DNA of 64,000 bases. Origin: Polytrichum commune. Lineage: Eukaryota > Streptophyta > Polytrichopsida > Polytrichales > Polytrichaceae. Each line of letters opens with the position of its first letter. Positions within the stretch are counted from its first letter, which is position 1. The stretch spans positions 18,104,001 to 18,168,000 of the forward strand of contig OX485806.1 of the NCBI GenBank assembly GCA_950295325.1. The letters run 5' to 3'. Below the pieces are notes generated by a model, which was given only the letters and a program-made list of their open reading frames with translations, did no database searches and was not told where the DNA came from. The translations under genes were made by a program, and so were the position numbers. Positions 1-12,211 of this stretch are shown in pieces.

Positions 1-3000
1 TTTGCAGATCCCCGAGACTTTCATGCTCGAGAAACTGTGGATGAATACTTTTTGACCCAGGTTTGTGATAGACATTAGAAGGTGCAATAATTGCAAAGTC
101 GAGATTCTTAATCCTGCAAATACCTGGAGGTTTTCATTGAATTACTTAAGATTTATCGGAAGAGAGTAAGTGACACTGATGTGGAGCAAAGTTAGGGATA
201 TACCAAGTGTACATACCTGGATATTCTATTTCTGCAGATTTTGCAAATTGAATTATTTCTTCATTATGTTTCATTCCTTGCACAATTCAAGTCACAAAAA
301 ACCATCACTGATTGTTGAACCTCTTGTCTATCCCAGAAATTAATACTTGACAACTGAGACAAGATATGGTTTTGTATGACTGAAATGTAATGCAGGCTGA
401 GGGAGAAAATTCAAGAGCACGCGATGTGCTTCGACAAGCTCCGTTTCTAGTTCCTTTCAAGGACAGAGTGCGCATTTTCACAGTAAGTCACTCAATTTGT
501 TTATAATTGAAGATTTTGGAGGTAGCGGAGTCCTTTATTTATTGGATATAAGACATCATGTGTTGATGCCAACCTTATGTTCAGCTGTGTGCTCATACAT
601 GTACGCAGGAAGAGGCATTTACTGGTCAAAGCACCTGCCCAGAGGTCCTTATGAGGGTCTTTGAAGATTGTAATTTTGGTTTTGTGTGTGGTACTGACAA
701 TCACAATTTCAACCTGTAACATCATCCTTGGGTCTTTGACAGTCACAAATTGCAACAGCAAGGCAAGAAATTGGTCCTCATCATCATATGGCTTGGACCC
801 TCCGCATCAAAATCAGGAGGGATCACATCACTGAAGATGCATTCGCTCAGCTTAACAGTGTCCCTGAAGAGGCTCTGAAAGGCACGGTAATTGCTGGAAT
901 GCTGTGAAGTTATAAGCAGATGCAGTGTGTCTAGATCAGAGTGGATACGATCACTTATTTGCATGGTACTAGAGAGTTTATTTTTAAAAAAATTATTTAT
1001 TTTAAGCTTAATGTATGACAACGTGAAGTGCCTTGGTCTAGTTCTGGCATTTGGATTACTTTTCACTTAAGGAATAGCCAGTTGAGGATGCCTTTCTAGG
1101 TTTGTTGGGTCTTCTGATTGTTTGTTCTGAAGATATGTGTGAATTATATGTGCTGACACCTTTGCAATGAATCAACCTTGCTGTACACTCATGTCTGAGC
1201 GACCTTTTCTTCTTTGTGCTGTCAGGTTCGGGTTACGTTCGTGAATGAGTTAGGAGTTGAGGAAGCTGGTGTTGATGGTGGTGGCATATTCAAAGACTTT
1301 ATGGAGGGTATAACCAAAACAGGGTTTGATGTACAATATGGATTGTTTAAGGTACTCATCTCCATTTCTATACTATTGTTATATCATGTATCAATTTCCC
1401 TTAAAACGAATATTTCTGCCACCTACCTGTTCCAGTGGAGAAACTGCCAACCCGTTAACTAATTGTGTTTCTCTGCTCTCAGGTTCCTGTTGCACACTTC
1501 TCCTAGGACCTGGTCAGTAATGCTACAATCACTGGTTTATGCTTTATCCTAACGTCCTTTCTTTGCCACAGGAAACAGCAGACCACCTCTTGTATCCCAA
1601 TCCTGCCTCCCACATGGTTTCTGAAGAGCATCTCCAATATTTCGAGTTCTTTGGAAAAATTCTTGGAAAGGTATTGGTCATTCTCTCTACTCATGGTGCA
1701 TAAACTGGTTGCACTGAGACTTCCCTGAATAACTTGGGTTGAGATGAATGGTAATCTGTTTTTGTGTTTAGTACTTGAAAGTAAGACTTTGGGAAAGTGT
1801 TTCACAATTTGTGACACTAAGTGTCCATGGGGTATAGTTGGGTCTGAAGTGTCCCTTTTCTTAAAACTGAACAGATTTGTGATAAAATGTGCTTCGTGAT
1901 GCAGGCTATGTCAGAAGGTATCCTGGTGGATATTCCCTTTGCCACCTTTTTCCTAAGCAAGCTACGGAAGAAGTATGTTCAATCATCTTCATATAGGGGA
2001 CTGTATGTATATGCACTATTAGCAAGCTGCGCAAGCTTCCTGAGGCCTTAGATTCAGGGCTAGGCGGATCAATTTTGATTTGCAGATTGTCGCTGTTGTA
2101 TTACCTGTTGGTTGCAATCTGTTCGATTGGATATTTTGCTCTTGGGTACTTGTACATTGTGTGGCTTGTAACAGAAGCGTGTTTGGTGGTTGTTCAGGCA
2201 AAATTTCCTACATGATCTACCTTCTTTGGATCCAGTGCTTTATCAAAACCTGTTGTTTCTCAAGGTATGCTTTTATGTTCTGTGTATGAAACTTCTGGTG
2301 ACTTACTCTGCAGCTTCGTGGTAAGGATGTGTTTTTTTACCACTAGATCTAACAGCTGTGAAATTCAAGGAGCCTGAAGAGCTCAGTGACAATGTGACCC
2401 TTTCTCCTATCTGTGCCTCATTGTAGATAGAGATTCGAGCATTGTAGTTTTCCACATAGACAATGCCCAATGTTTAATTAAAGTGCCCAGATTGTATTTG
2501 CGATTGTGACAATGGAGTTAAAAAGTCACATTGATGTTTTGGGAGGACTGAGCCCTTTATACTTTTATGGCACTTTTATAGGAAGGAAGGTGGTATACTT
2601 TTGCATACAAGCCAAGGGTCAGGGTGGCCAGTTCTCAATATCTACTATGTATGTGATGGAAGGTGGTACTCAGTTGAGAACTGGCTAGCCTGACCCTTGA
2701 ATGCTATTGCAGTTTGGAAATTTTGATTTTGCTCTGCAAAGGCAACATCTTGTCCTCACATTAGCACTGATTGTGGTGTATGAATTGGTGTTTCTCAACA
2801 GCACTATGATGGAGACTTGTCCCATCTTGCTGTTTATTTTGTGGTCATGGACAATGAGTATGGCGAACAAAGTGAGGTGGAGCTCCTCCCTGGTGGAAAG
2901 GACATTCAAGTCACAAATGCGAATGTTATTAAATACATTCACTTAGTAGCAAATCATCGACTCAATACTCAGGTGAGATTACTCCTTCACTTGCGGAGTT

Positions 3001-4978
3001 TTTTTTTTTTGAATGTTTGTAGCTTAAGGATATGTAAGACAATATCTTCTATCTGATTCTTGGTGAAGGTGTGTAACACAAATAGTTTATATATTAGAGC
3101 TGCACTAGATGCCCTTTTAACCCTCACTATGTTATTTGGAAGCACAGATCAAGCAACAAAGTCGACATTTCCTGCGTGGATTCCAGCAAATAATCAAAGC
3201 AGATTGGATTGACATGTTCAATGAACATGAAATTCAGGTTTAATTTCTCAACTTACAGCATAGCCTCTTTGTTGTAAGAACTTCATCAAGGGTATCCCTC
3301 ATTCCTGCTCCTATTGTACTATTCTGCTGACATGTAAACTGGCTTGTCTGATCATGTTTTGCTTAGTGTCTAAGCTATTGCGTTCTGGTCCTTTAGATCC
3401 TTATTTCAGGCTCACAGGAAGGCATGGATGTGGACGACTTACGAAATAATGCACATTATACTGGTGGCTATGATGAGGTCAGTTAACCTTTACAAATGTT
3501 TCAGGATTCCTTCTTCACTTGGAGACAACAGTGCATAAACTCGCAATACGTGTAGATAGAGGACTTTTCCTTTCACAGGCATTTATTTGAGCGAGTATAG
3601 TTTCTAAGATCTAACTTCAATATGTATCATGGAACTGAGGAATCTGAGTTTCTGTGTGGCTTATGCAGAACCATCCGGTTATTGAAATGTTTTGGGAAGT
3701 TGTGCAAAAGCTAGACTCAGCTTTGCAAGAGAAATTCCTTAAGTGAGTAGATTCAAACCTTTTTGAAGATTTATCTTCTTTTGCATCTTTCATCTCCTCC
3801 TTCTGTTCAAGTGCCCTTACTATTTTCAGTACCTTGGTATCCTTGAAGTTCGTTATCCCTCATTACAATTGCAATTGCAGTAGTCATAAACTACAAGGCT
3901 ATTCCATTCCATATGGAATGTCATTTAATCTTCCTTTCATACCTGAATGGGTATTCATCATTCAAGGGTAAAGAATAATAGGACTTAAGGTGTTGACTAC
4001 TTTGTGATTTGCCTAGCTGATATTTTGTTTATGTTGTTCAGGTTTGTCACAGGTTGCTCTCGTGGACCACTTCTTGGTTTTAAGCACTTGGAACCACAGT
4101 TTTGTATACAAAGGTATGTGCTTCCAATTTCATTCTGTGTTTCTTACATGCATAATTTGAACGGAATGGATAGTATGATTCTGGCAATGAACCACACCTC
4201 ACTCCTTTCTGCTTTTACTACTTCCTCTCCACTTCTGGGAGTTCTTATTGCAGAACATGTGCCCTTTGTAGATCCTTCTTGTTCACCACTGATGCAATCT
4301 AAAATTATCATTAATCAATATATTGTCCTTTTTCAAATTTGTAGAGTGGCTCTTTGGAGCTTCTTATAGGTGTTGTCTACCCATTGATTTCCCTTGGTGT
4401 TCATTGGCTTTTCCCTTGTTTAATGTGTTAGTGCCTTGAATTTCCTGTGGTCTAATCTTAGGACTAGATGAGCCGGTTAATGTCCAACCAAGCAAAGGGA
4501 ACAGTTCACTTTGATGAAATTTGTTGGTCATATGTAGAGCTGCTTCTGCACCCGACGATCAATCAGCTGAAACACTGGATCGGTTACCAACATCAGCAAC
4601 CTGTATGAACCTCCTGAAGCTTCCACCTTACAAAAGGTGAGCTCCTTGTTTGCATCATAGCTCAGCTTCTAGTTCTTGCCATTGGCATCCGTTCGCAGTT
4701 TTTGTGAAGCTTTGTCCGCCCCATAAGGTAAGTGAGCCTAATTTGGTTACTGTATCCTAATCAGGCACTTATGTGTAAGTGGTGTGTTGTTAGGTGAGGA
4801 TCTGAGTTTGAATTCCACAAAGATATGTGTCTTCAAGAGTTGTGTGCTCTCTTTTGGGTAGATTGCCTGCAGATCAAACTCAATTGCCTGATATTGAATT
4901 TGTCTGTGCAGCAAAGAGATCATCCATGAGAAGCTTCTGTATGCTATTACTGCAGGAGCTGGTTTTGATCTCAGTTAG
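1..4978 (+). CDS. UPL7: UPL7-like HECT E3 ubiquitin ligase, C-terminal half (5' end outside window)
   Basis: This HECT-type E3 would take ubiquitin from an E2 onto its own cysteine and pass it to substrates. Fourteen exons join in one frame: 1-60, 396-482, 743-886, 1226-1351, 1572-1670, 1905-1972, 2198-2264, 2802-2972, 3148-3237, 3397-3477, 3669-3742, 4042-4113, 4538-4636 and 4912-4978 (TAG). All joins use GT-AG borders and give about 434 residues. The HECT fold opens at IRRDHITEDAF (exon 3). Typical pieces follow: GVDGGGIFKDF, YFEFFGKILGK, ELLPGGKDI, FVTGCSRGPLLGF, and the catalytic block LPTSATCMNLLKLPPY with Cys at codon 4602-4604. The protein ends in AGFDLS. Wording and exon phases match plant UPL7 as I recall it, so assignment to UPL7 rather than UPL6 is likely but from memory. 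The N-terminal half lies upstream of the window, and the first bases may be intron (a tttgcag acceptor at 1-7). No frame-breaking lesion was seen. Confidence 0.93.
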
Positions 4979-6866
4979 GTAGCACCTGGACTGATTTCAA
5001 TGTGATTTGAAAAAATGAGCTTGATGGCGCCTCTGAAGCTCACCACTTGCCTTGACCTTAGAGAAGAGGATGTGTACCACCACAGCTCCGATTTTTTTCT
5101 GGTTTCCTTTCAGAACATCATATATACCCTCTCTAGTTAGCTGTAACAACTCGCAACCCTAAATTAGGTCTTGGACACATGGTTCAAGTTCAGATACGGA
5201 TGATGAGCGTCTATTTTCTAATCAGGTAAATACTTGATGTTCGAGAAAGTAATTAGTTACGCGTGGAGGAAAACAACTCACTAATCAGGAGTGCTTATGT
5301 GAAAAATGTCAAATATTCCACTCCTGTGATTCTAGTCTTGTAGATAACACCCATCAATATCAATGTGATCACTTCAATTGCCACCCTGTTATCAAGGTCA
5401 ACATTGCCTGGCTGTAAATTTGCAGTTGTTATGTCATGTCATTCATGGACGAAGTATGTGGGGAGCCTCATTGCTTGTTTCTGTCTGTATGTTACTCACA
5501 AGTCTTTCAAGTCGTAGATGTAATTTGCATCCAAATGTTCAATTTTCTGAGTTCAATGCTCCATGAGATAGCTTTAAAATCAACTGAGAGTTGTTCTACA
5601 TAAAATGCATTAAGCTTCCATCTATGCATTGTAGTCTTGTAAGTTCTCAAGTTGAAAGCTCAAGTATGAAGTGGACTTGAGTGAACAAGCATGTGTAAGA
5701 GGCTCCCTGCTAATGAGAAGGCTCCGCTCCTTTGCGCTCTCAATTTCTTTAAGCTAAAGAGTGCCTCACGAAGGTTGCCTAAGAATATGTTGTGGACTTT
5801 CCAAAGCCAATGGACCTTTGAGCATACTATGATCATAAATTCTCATTTGTTTTTAGTGCCAATCCCCATTCATATCTTACTTTGAGCATGGCCACTGGAC
5901 ACTTGTAGTGAGCTGAAGAATTCATGCTCTCAATAGTTTGAGCTCCAGTGAAAGTTTGTCACATCCAAGTCTCGGATGTTTGGTAAGTTCTAATTATAAT
6001 ATGAGAATGAAAGACTTTGTGGTCTTGTCCTTGAGCCTGACAAGTCAAGACTTACCAAACATCTTCATAAACTTCATCCCTTTGCCATTGTTCAACATCT
6101 TGACCAATAGACAAACATTATAGAGGGGGTGGCGTCTAATAAAAGACATCTTCACATACCTCTCTTACGATTGTCAATCAGGGAATTGGAGCCTACTCAG
6201 TATTGTATTGGCTCCAAGTCCAGCAAGGTGTCATATATTATTCTGGGCAACATGGGTAAAAGGCCTCCCTATATTCAATGCCCTCACAAAATTCTCATTC
6301 CAAATCGAAGAGCTTTGAGGGCAGACTAAATCCCACAAGGTGGTGTTCAATTATACAACTGGTGGTGGGCCTTGTTGTGGTGCCTTTAGAATTTCATTGT
6401 CCTAGTATTATTGAAGGAGTTCAGTTACGTCATTTCGACCTCCCCGCCATAGAAGACAAGCAAAGAAAGAAAACAAAAGAAAAACCAAAGTTAGATAACG
6501 TGTCATAAATTTGAGCCCACTGGCCCTACCCTACTCAAGAGTTCTCTTGGTGCATGATGGGGTTTACTGTCTACCTTTCATTACGTGGGTTCTTGTTTGT
6601 AAAAGTTATGTTATTTTAATATCCGTTTACTTGGGGGGGGGGGGTTACATGTTCTTGTTTGTTGTTGAGTTTTCTCTTATCAAGCACAAGTTATGTGAGA
6701 TCTTTGATGGCTATTTGGTGGATAGTTTTCATTGTTTATTTGATTAGTGATGTGAGGATATGTAGGTTTTCAAGGAGTTTAAGGCTTCTTGTGTATATGG
6801 CTCCCCTTACTCTTGTAGTGATAACTAAGAGGGGTTTGACTTTCCAGCCTTGTGCTTTTATTGCTT
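4979..6866. other. 3' flank of the UPL7-like gene and intergenic DNA
   Basis: The first few hundred bases are probably 3' UTR, but no convincing polyadenylation signal was picked. An imperfect inverted repeat has arms near 5974-5992 and 6047-6066 around the core gatgtttggtaagt. A G12 tract sits at 6633-6644. No gene was recognised. Confidence 0.5.
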
Positions 6867-7336
6867 TTAACAATAGGTTGTACCTGTCGTTTGTATGGCT
6901 TGGACAAGGAATCCATCATGGGTGAAGGTGATTTGCCAACGGCTGTTAATTGCTAGAGAGTAAGCCATGTTGTTTCCTTTGATTCTTGTGTGATGATGAA
7001 GTTGGTTCTCTAGTGTAGGCTGACTAGGTAGTGGTCGGAATTTTGGTTGAGGTTGAGTTATGTTTCGCATATTGCTAAGGTGTCTTGGTTGGTGTAGAAG
7101 CTATTTATGTGGCTCGTTGAGGTGTAATTTTGTCTGTCTTGTCTAGTAAACTTCGCGAGGTTGCAAATGGGGTGGAGGACTATGCTACTTGTGAATGAGT
7201 GCCAATGACAATTGTCCATTGTCGGAGGGTGTGTGAGGCCATTTAGGGTTCGTCCTATGAAGTGGATGTGCTTGTTGAAGTCACCATTTAGGAATATGGT
7301 GTTTGTTGGGTTTTTTCTATGGCTTTTGTAATCCAA
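6867..7336 (-). pseudogene. Non-LTR retrotransposon AP-endonuclease (EEP) domain fragment
   Basis: On the minus strand the frame contains FLNGDFN near the start and, past one stop codon, NQNSDHYLVSL. In endonuclease/exonuclease/phosphatase domains of LINEs, the GDFN block carries the catalytic Asp-Asn pair and the SDHxxV block carries the final Asp-His pair. Their order and spacing (about 90 residues) fit. The frame is interrupted after ICET, no reverse transcriptase was found next to it, and sequence beyond the SDH block does not hold a frame. I take it as a decayed 5' part of a LINE. A captured EEP gene or a Helitron-borne EEP is possible but less likely. Confidence 0.55.
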
Positions 7337-9060
7337 ATTTTTTAGCCCTCATCTTTTCTTTTCTTTTTGTCTTGAGGTATATATCATTCACTAAAAGATC
7401 AATGATAGAGTGTAAAAAGAGCTATTAGGTGAGAATAAGAACTAGTAGGTAGATTAAAATGGTTATAGCCACTTGTGCGTGAACCACTAAGCACCCCTAC
7501 AAGAAGGCAAGAGGCAGCTCAAAGAGTGTAAGGTAGCTCAAGAGAGCATGAGAGAATAGTCTTTGATTTTGAAGGTGCTAAAACAACATAGAGGCTATAG
7601 GCCATGATTAAGAGTAAATTATGAATCTTCATCCCCAATGGTTGGATGATTGGAAGATAGGCATAGCAATGAGTTGGTGGACAATGCTCGTGAGAGGATT
7701 GTTGAGTGGGTTATAGTCAATTTTTTTGATTACCTATGGTAGGTGACGACCTTTAAACTATTTACAAAATATAGCCAATTAATAAAAAATCAAGGATATG
7801 CATGTATTTATAATGTGCTTACCTGAATATGTGAATTGATGTGCCATTTGAAAGAGTGACCTTGCAGAGAGGTTGTAAAAACGTAAGAGCGTTATCATTG
7901 CAAAAGCCAAACTAAGCATATTTGTGAAAGAAGGTTTGATGCACAAGAATAACTTAAGCAAGAGGAAGAGGGAGTAAAGACTTGAAGATTAAGGAGTGAG
8001 TGAGTAGTGTTTGTGCTCAGAGTTGAGCGATCGCAGTTAAGCACCCTAAAGCGTGATTTTGAATGACGATAAATGAATTAGGGAGATGATTTTATAGCTA
8101 GAGAGGTGAAGTGCAATCAAAAGGCTATAGTCCTTGGGTAGCAGCGAGAACGTCTATTCGCACATCAAGGAGTCATTTCACCAACCCACCAACTTGTAGT
8201 AATCATAGGTTGTTTTGACAAGCAACAAAAGCAAGTTATACTCACATAATTGTAGTCATACTCTAAGGCTGAAACATGTATGACATTTCATTATCTGTAA
8301 TGATGGCTTTGTGCATGAACTTTGATGAGATGTGATCATAGCAATACTCGTATCTTGCAAGTTGTTGGCCTCTTGTCTTTTCATGGAAATTAAATCGAAG
8401 AATGACCCAAATATACACTATCAAAATTCGCCCTTTTCATTGCCACAATACTTGCACCCCCTTCACTTCAACATTTCACCTCTCCCACTCCAACAACTTC
8501 CAAGCCTTTAAGTTTTGCATACTACTAACATACCTCACTGTGCAAAATTTTAATTCAAGAAGTTTTCCAACAATAATCAATAACATAGAAACTCATCACT
8601 CAAAAAATTGTCTTTTTTATAAACTAAAGTAAGAAATACAAGTTAGGCACATAGTGCATGTCCTCTTTTCTACAAGTAACCTTAGCACCCTTCAACACCA
8701 AAAGCACTTAGAAGCATGTAGAAACACCCTCACACTTTTTTAATTGAAACCAAATGCACACTAACACAAATGCCCAACTCCCCAACCTTCAATCCCACAG
8801 CCGTAACTTAAGAATGGTGCAATAGAAGCCACAACTCATTCGGTCCGATGAGAAGCTTCCACATTTGGTCCAATAGATTCCTCCTCAATCAATCCAACCA
8901 CATGCAAATTCATTCAACCAAATCCACCCAGAGGTCCCTCTAATGACCCAATATCAACTAACATAACTAAACCATGAACAAAAATAACACCATACAAATA
9001 TCAATCCAAAAATGCATTCTTAAACTAATGCCATGATCAATAAGTCCAGCCCAAACCCGG
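7337..9060. other. Intergenic, no gene recognised
   Basis: AT-rich sequence with only short chance frames on both strands. No terminal repeats, tandem arrays or coding pattern were recognised. Confidence 0.4.
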
Positions 9061-9061
9061 G

Positions 9062-9520
9062 GTTGGACTCTTCATACCACGTACGAACTAATTAACATGA
9101 GTGTAGAAAAGGGGTATTATTTGAAGCATCAGCGTACACAATTTACATAAGAGAGAGAGGCTATTTGAAGTGAAGGTAATGTACAAAAAGGGGGACCTAA
9201 GGTGCAGAGCAAAAATTAATAATAAATGTGGTCGTTTCATTCATTCTTGTCATGTGGTAATGGTCCCAAATGACTACCATGTTGGTTCTTGTATGATTTT
9301 GAATTTGTCATGAAGGTTTATTCATTTCACGACTTATTTTTGTTGTATGTACTAGAGGCATTTATCACATTCTATTGAAAAGCTTAGTATAATCACATGA
9401 GCCTATTTTCTAGCCAACCTTCAGTACGTATACAATCATTTTATTCTTTATAAATTTCTCGTATGTAAAGGGTTTTAATTCATTATCACCCACGCACGTC
9501 ATTTAGGTTCTAATAAGAAG
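9062..9520. repeat. Dispersed repeat R1, copy a
   Basis: It begins at ggactcttcataccacg and shares order and wording with 25856-26510 and 49196-49830. A common 5' block (ggactcttcatac) is followed by a block around gtgtagaaaaggggtattat, a block around tttatcaca, and a 3' block mentioning gtcatttagg. The tail part also recurs at about 20985-21215. No terminal inverted repeat or coding sequence was seen, so the class is unknown. Confidence 0.6.
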
Positions 9521-10238
9521 TCTACCCCCTAGGAGCCCAAACCTTCCACATTTGCACAATGATTGGAGCAAAAAGGTTTTTATGGGTTGGGGCGAAACAA
9601 CCCGTACATTAGTTCCTTGGAGGCAGGGCTGCAGTCATCCAACAAGGAACCAGTGTATGGGTTGGTTTGCCCTTCCTGTTTGTATGGCCGACAACCCACA
9701 ACCCTTCAGTTGAAGGGTTGGTTCAAATCCAAGACATCAATCTAAGAATGTAGAAATGAAATACAAAACTCATATTAAACTTGTGCATGAATTATATGGT
9801 AGATGTTTCCAGTACAATGTGAAGAATTAAGAATCAATCATCTACCTCCACTTCTTGCAGTGACAATTGCCCTACACTTGTTGATTCTTGTGGTGGGCAG
9901 ATTGTATCGAGGACTTCAAATGACATCGTCATTTTCAATTTAGGGTTGCGTTTTAAAGGGTTGTTTTGACAGAGGTATATTTTGAAGGGCCAAATCGCGT
10001 TTGAAGGGCATTGAAGACTTCAAACTTGAACACTGGAACCAGTGCATCTTCATTTGCCGGTAGAAGGTCTATGACTCTACAATAAGCTCTCTCTATGGTT
10101 GGCTAAAGTCCTCTCCGGATCAAAGGTGCATGGTACAAATAAGGATGTCCAAAGAGCAAGGTCTAGTGAGTTAAGTTAGAGAAGTATACACACGCCTTCT
10201 TTGTCACACTCGCTCAAAGTTGCCGTGTCCGTTCTTAG
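9521..10238. other. Intergenic, no gene recognised
   Basis: A short segment near 9596-9725 repeats the words caacccacaacccttcagttg and similar, but no frame or known element is evident. Bases 10231-10238 are the left target duplication of the following MITE. Confidence 0.4.
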
Positions 10239-10582
10239 CTCGGGGGGGGGGGGGGGGGCAGTGTGTTAAGGATATAGGCGCGAACAACCACTATTTTATA
10301 GGGGGGTATTACTTTCAATTCTCTTCTTTTTTCCACATGCTATCATTATGTAAATTTCTACTTTGGGTTAATAGAAAAATGGCTTGCATTACTTATAATT
10401 CCAAATTACCTATTATTCCATACCCTATAGTACTTTAAAGATGTCCAGTGCCATTTTTGATACCCTATATTACTCTTAAGTCCATTTATAATTTTTAGCC
10501 CCCATGTTTTTTAAATACCCTATCATTTGTTCGCACGTATATTGCTACTCCAACCAATGACTACCCCCCCCCCCCCCCCGAG
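10239..10582. mobile_element. hAT-type MITE with poly-G/poly-C ends, copy 1
   Basis: A 344-base element flanked by a perfect 8-base direct repeat, gttcttag, at 10231-10238 and 10583-10590. It starts CTC followed by 18 or so G and ends in a run of C followed by GAG, so the ends are inverted copies. The same interior occurs in the opposite orientation at 61821-62169 with a different 8-base flank duplication. An 8-base duplication is characteristic of the hAT superfamily. It has no coding capacity, so it must have moved in trans. Confidence 0.85.
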
Positions 10583-10590
10583 GTTCTTAG

Positions 10591-12211
10591 AGAAATTGGT
10601 GCAAATTCGGTTGATTAATAGCAAACATAGTTGTCTAAATGTTGAGATCAAAGCCGGTAATGGTGGGCCATACCCCATGGTTATAGCCATACAAACCTTC
10701 TTGCTCCGTATAGTTATAAGGGCTTCTTCTTTTTGAGTGGAGTGTTGGTTCTTTTGTAGGGACGGTGTCAGTAGAGAGCAAGGTTGGTTTGGGAGAAAAA
10801 TGGGGGCAATTTTGGAAGCCATTTGCAATGGAAAAAGTGTGGGTCTAGGGAGGGATTTAAGTAGCCACAGATAAGCGATTTCAAGTATTGTAGTATGTTC
10901 AATATCATGTGAAATTCGTGTCATGTCTCAGCCAATTTGCTAAGCCAATTTGCATATCATCAATCCATGTGGACGTATAAATAGTCTAAATGAACCAAAG
11001 GGTGGGGTTTTACCCTTAAATGCTTTTGCAACCCAAAATGACTCGCCACCTAACATTTCGATGGGGTTTGCGACCCACTAGATGGCAATCTACGTGGATG
11101 GAAGGTATCTACTGGTGTAGGGTGGTGCCCACTACCATGTGGAAGGGAAAATAAGATAATAAAACCCTTATACTCTAAGCATGTAGGATTTTTTGTTAGG
11201 TTGGCGTTGCTTGTTTTGGGAGGTAATTCCATGTGTTGCCCGAATGTAAGAGCCAACTTTTAGGAGCCAATATCTTTCACATATGATGCCCAATTTGGGC
11301 AGGGTTTTCCCCTTAAAGCAAGGTGATGGTTGTGCACAACTTGATCAAATGGATTTGGATTAAAATTAATTAATAATGATTAAAATCTTTAAAAAAATGC
11401 ACATGTTGCTTTCTCCATGAAAAAAGGAAAATCTCCCCAAAATGACCTCATGTGGCCCCTCCAACTTTGAGGGTGACGGACTTCATCTAAATTTGCTAAA
11501 AAAACCCAAATTTTTGGAAGTAGCTCAGTTGTCATCCACATAACATATCATGGCAAGATTGCCCACTTTCTAAAATGTGTGGCATGATTGAAATAGTCAT
11601 GAAATAAAATATTCAATCAATGTCTTTGGTTGCCCCATGAAGGAAGGACATATTCATATGTCAATCTAACCTAGCAATGTGGTCCGATTGACTTCAAATT
11701 TTCTCAACAAGAATATATGTTAGTCTAAGGTAGATGAGGCTAATGTGGACAACTCTAGCTCTATGGAATCATCTAGCCGATGGATTTGAGCATGAGAAGG
11801 TTGAGCACGTTAGCAACTGCAAATCAATACGAAAGAATTTGAAATCACTGAAATCAGAGTTGGGGAAGATGTTGATCTAGGCTCCAAAGATTATCTACTT
11901 CCCAATGTGGTGTTATAGGGGGAAATCTTTTATTGTTCAATGTTGTGGAAGTGGACAACATCATTAGCAAGTTCTACATGGGTCATTTGCCAATGAAAAC
12001 CAAGTTTAATGCCAATATTGGCTATGTCATGTCTCCAAAGTGGCACGCAAAGTGGTCACATGTAAGATAAAATGTTGTTGAATTGTTTTTCCATCACAAG
12101 ATACCCACAATACAAGTTGGCTAGCACCTCACAACCACATGCCACCTCCTAATTTGTCCAAGTTGTTGCCTCTTATTTTGCCCACCTCATGCACAAAAAT
12201 AAAGCATATTA
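10591..12211. other. Intergenic, no gene recognised
   Basis: No sustained coding pattern was seen. The word ctaaggtagatgaggctaat at 11725-11744 recurs inverted at 13385-13404, on the other side of the Tigger element. This suggests an older inverted-repeat element into which the Tigger element jumped. Confidence 0.4.

Noticed and set aside
4004-4369. A 121-codon open frame starting at 4004
   Set aside because: It is the UPL7 exon 4042-4113 read on into its introns.
4790-4900. A B-box-like word (gagtttgaattcc) in the last UPL7 intron, suggesting a SINE
   Set aside because: No convincing A box at the right distance and no flanking duplication.
10523-10924. A 133-codon open frame on the minus strand
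   Set aside because: It runs through the end of the hAT-type MITE, the target duplication and a poly-C tract, so it cannot be an old gene.
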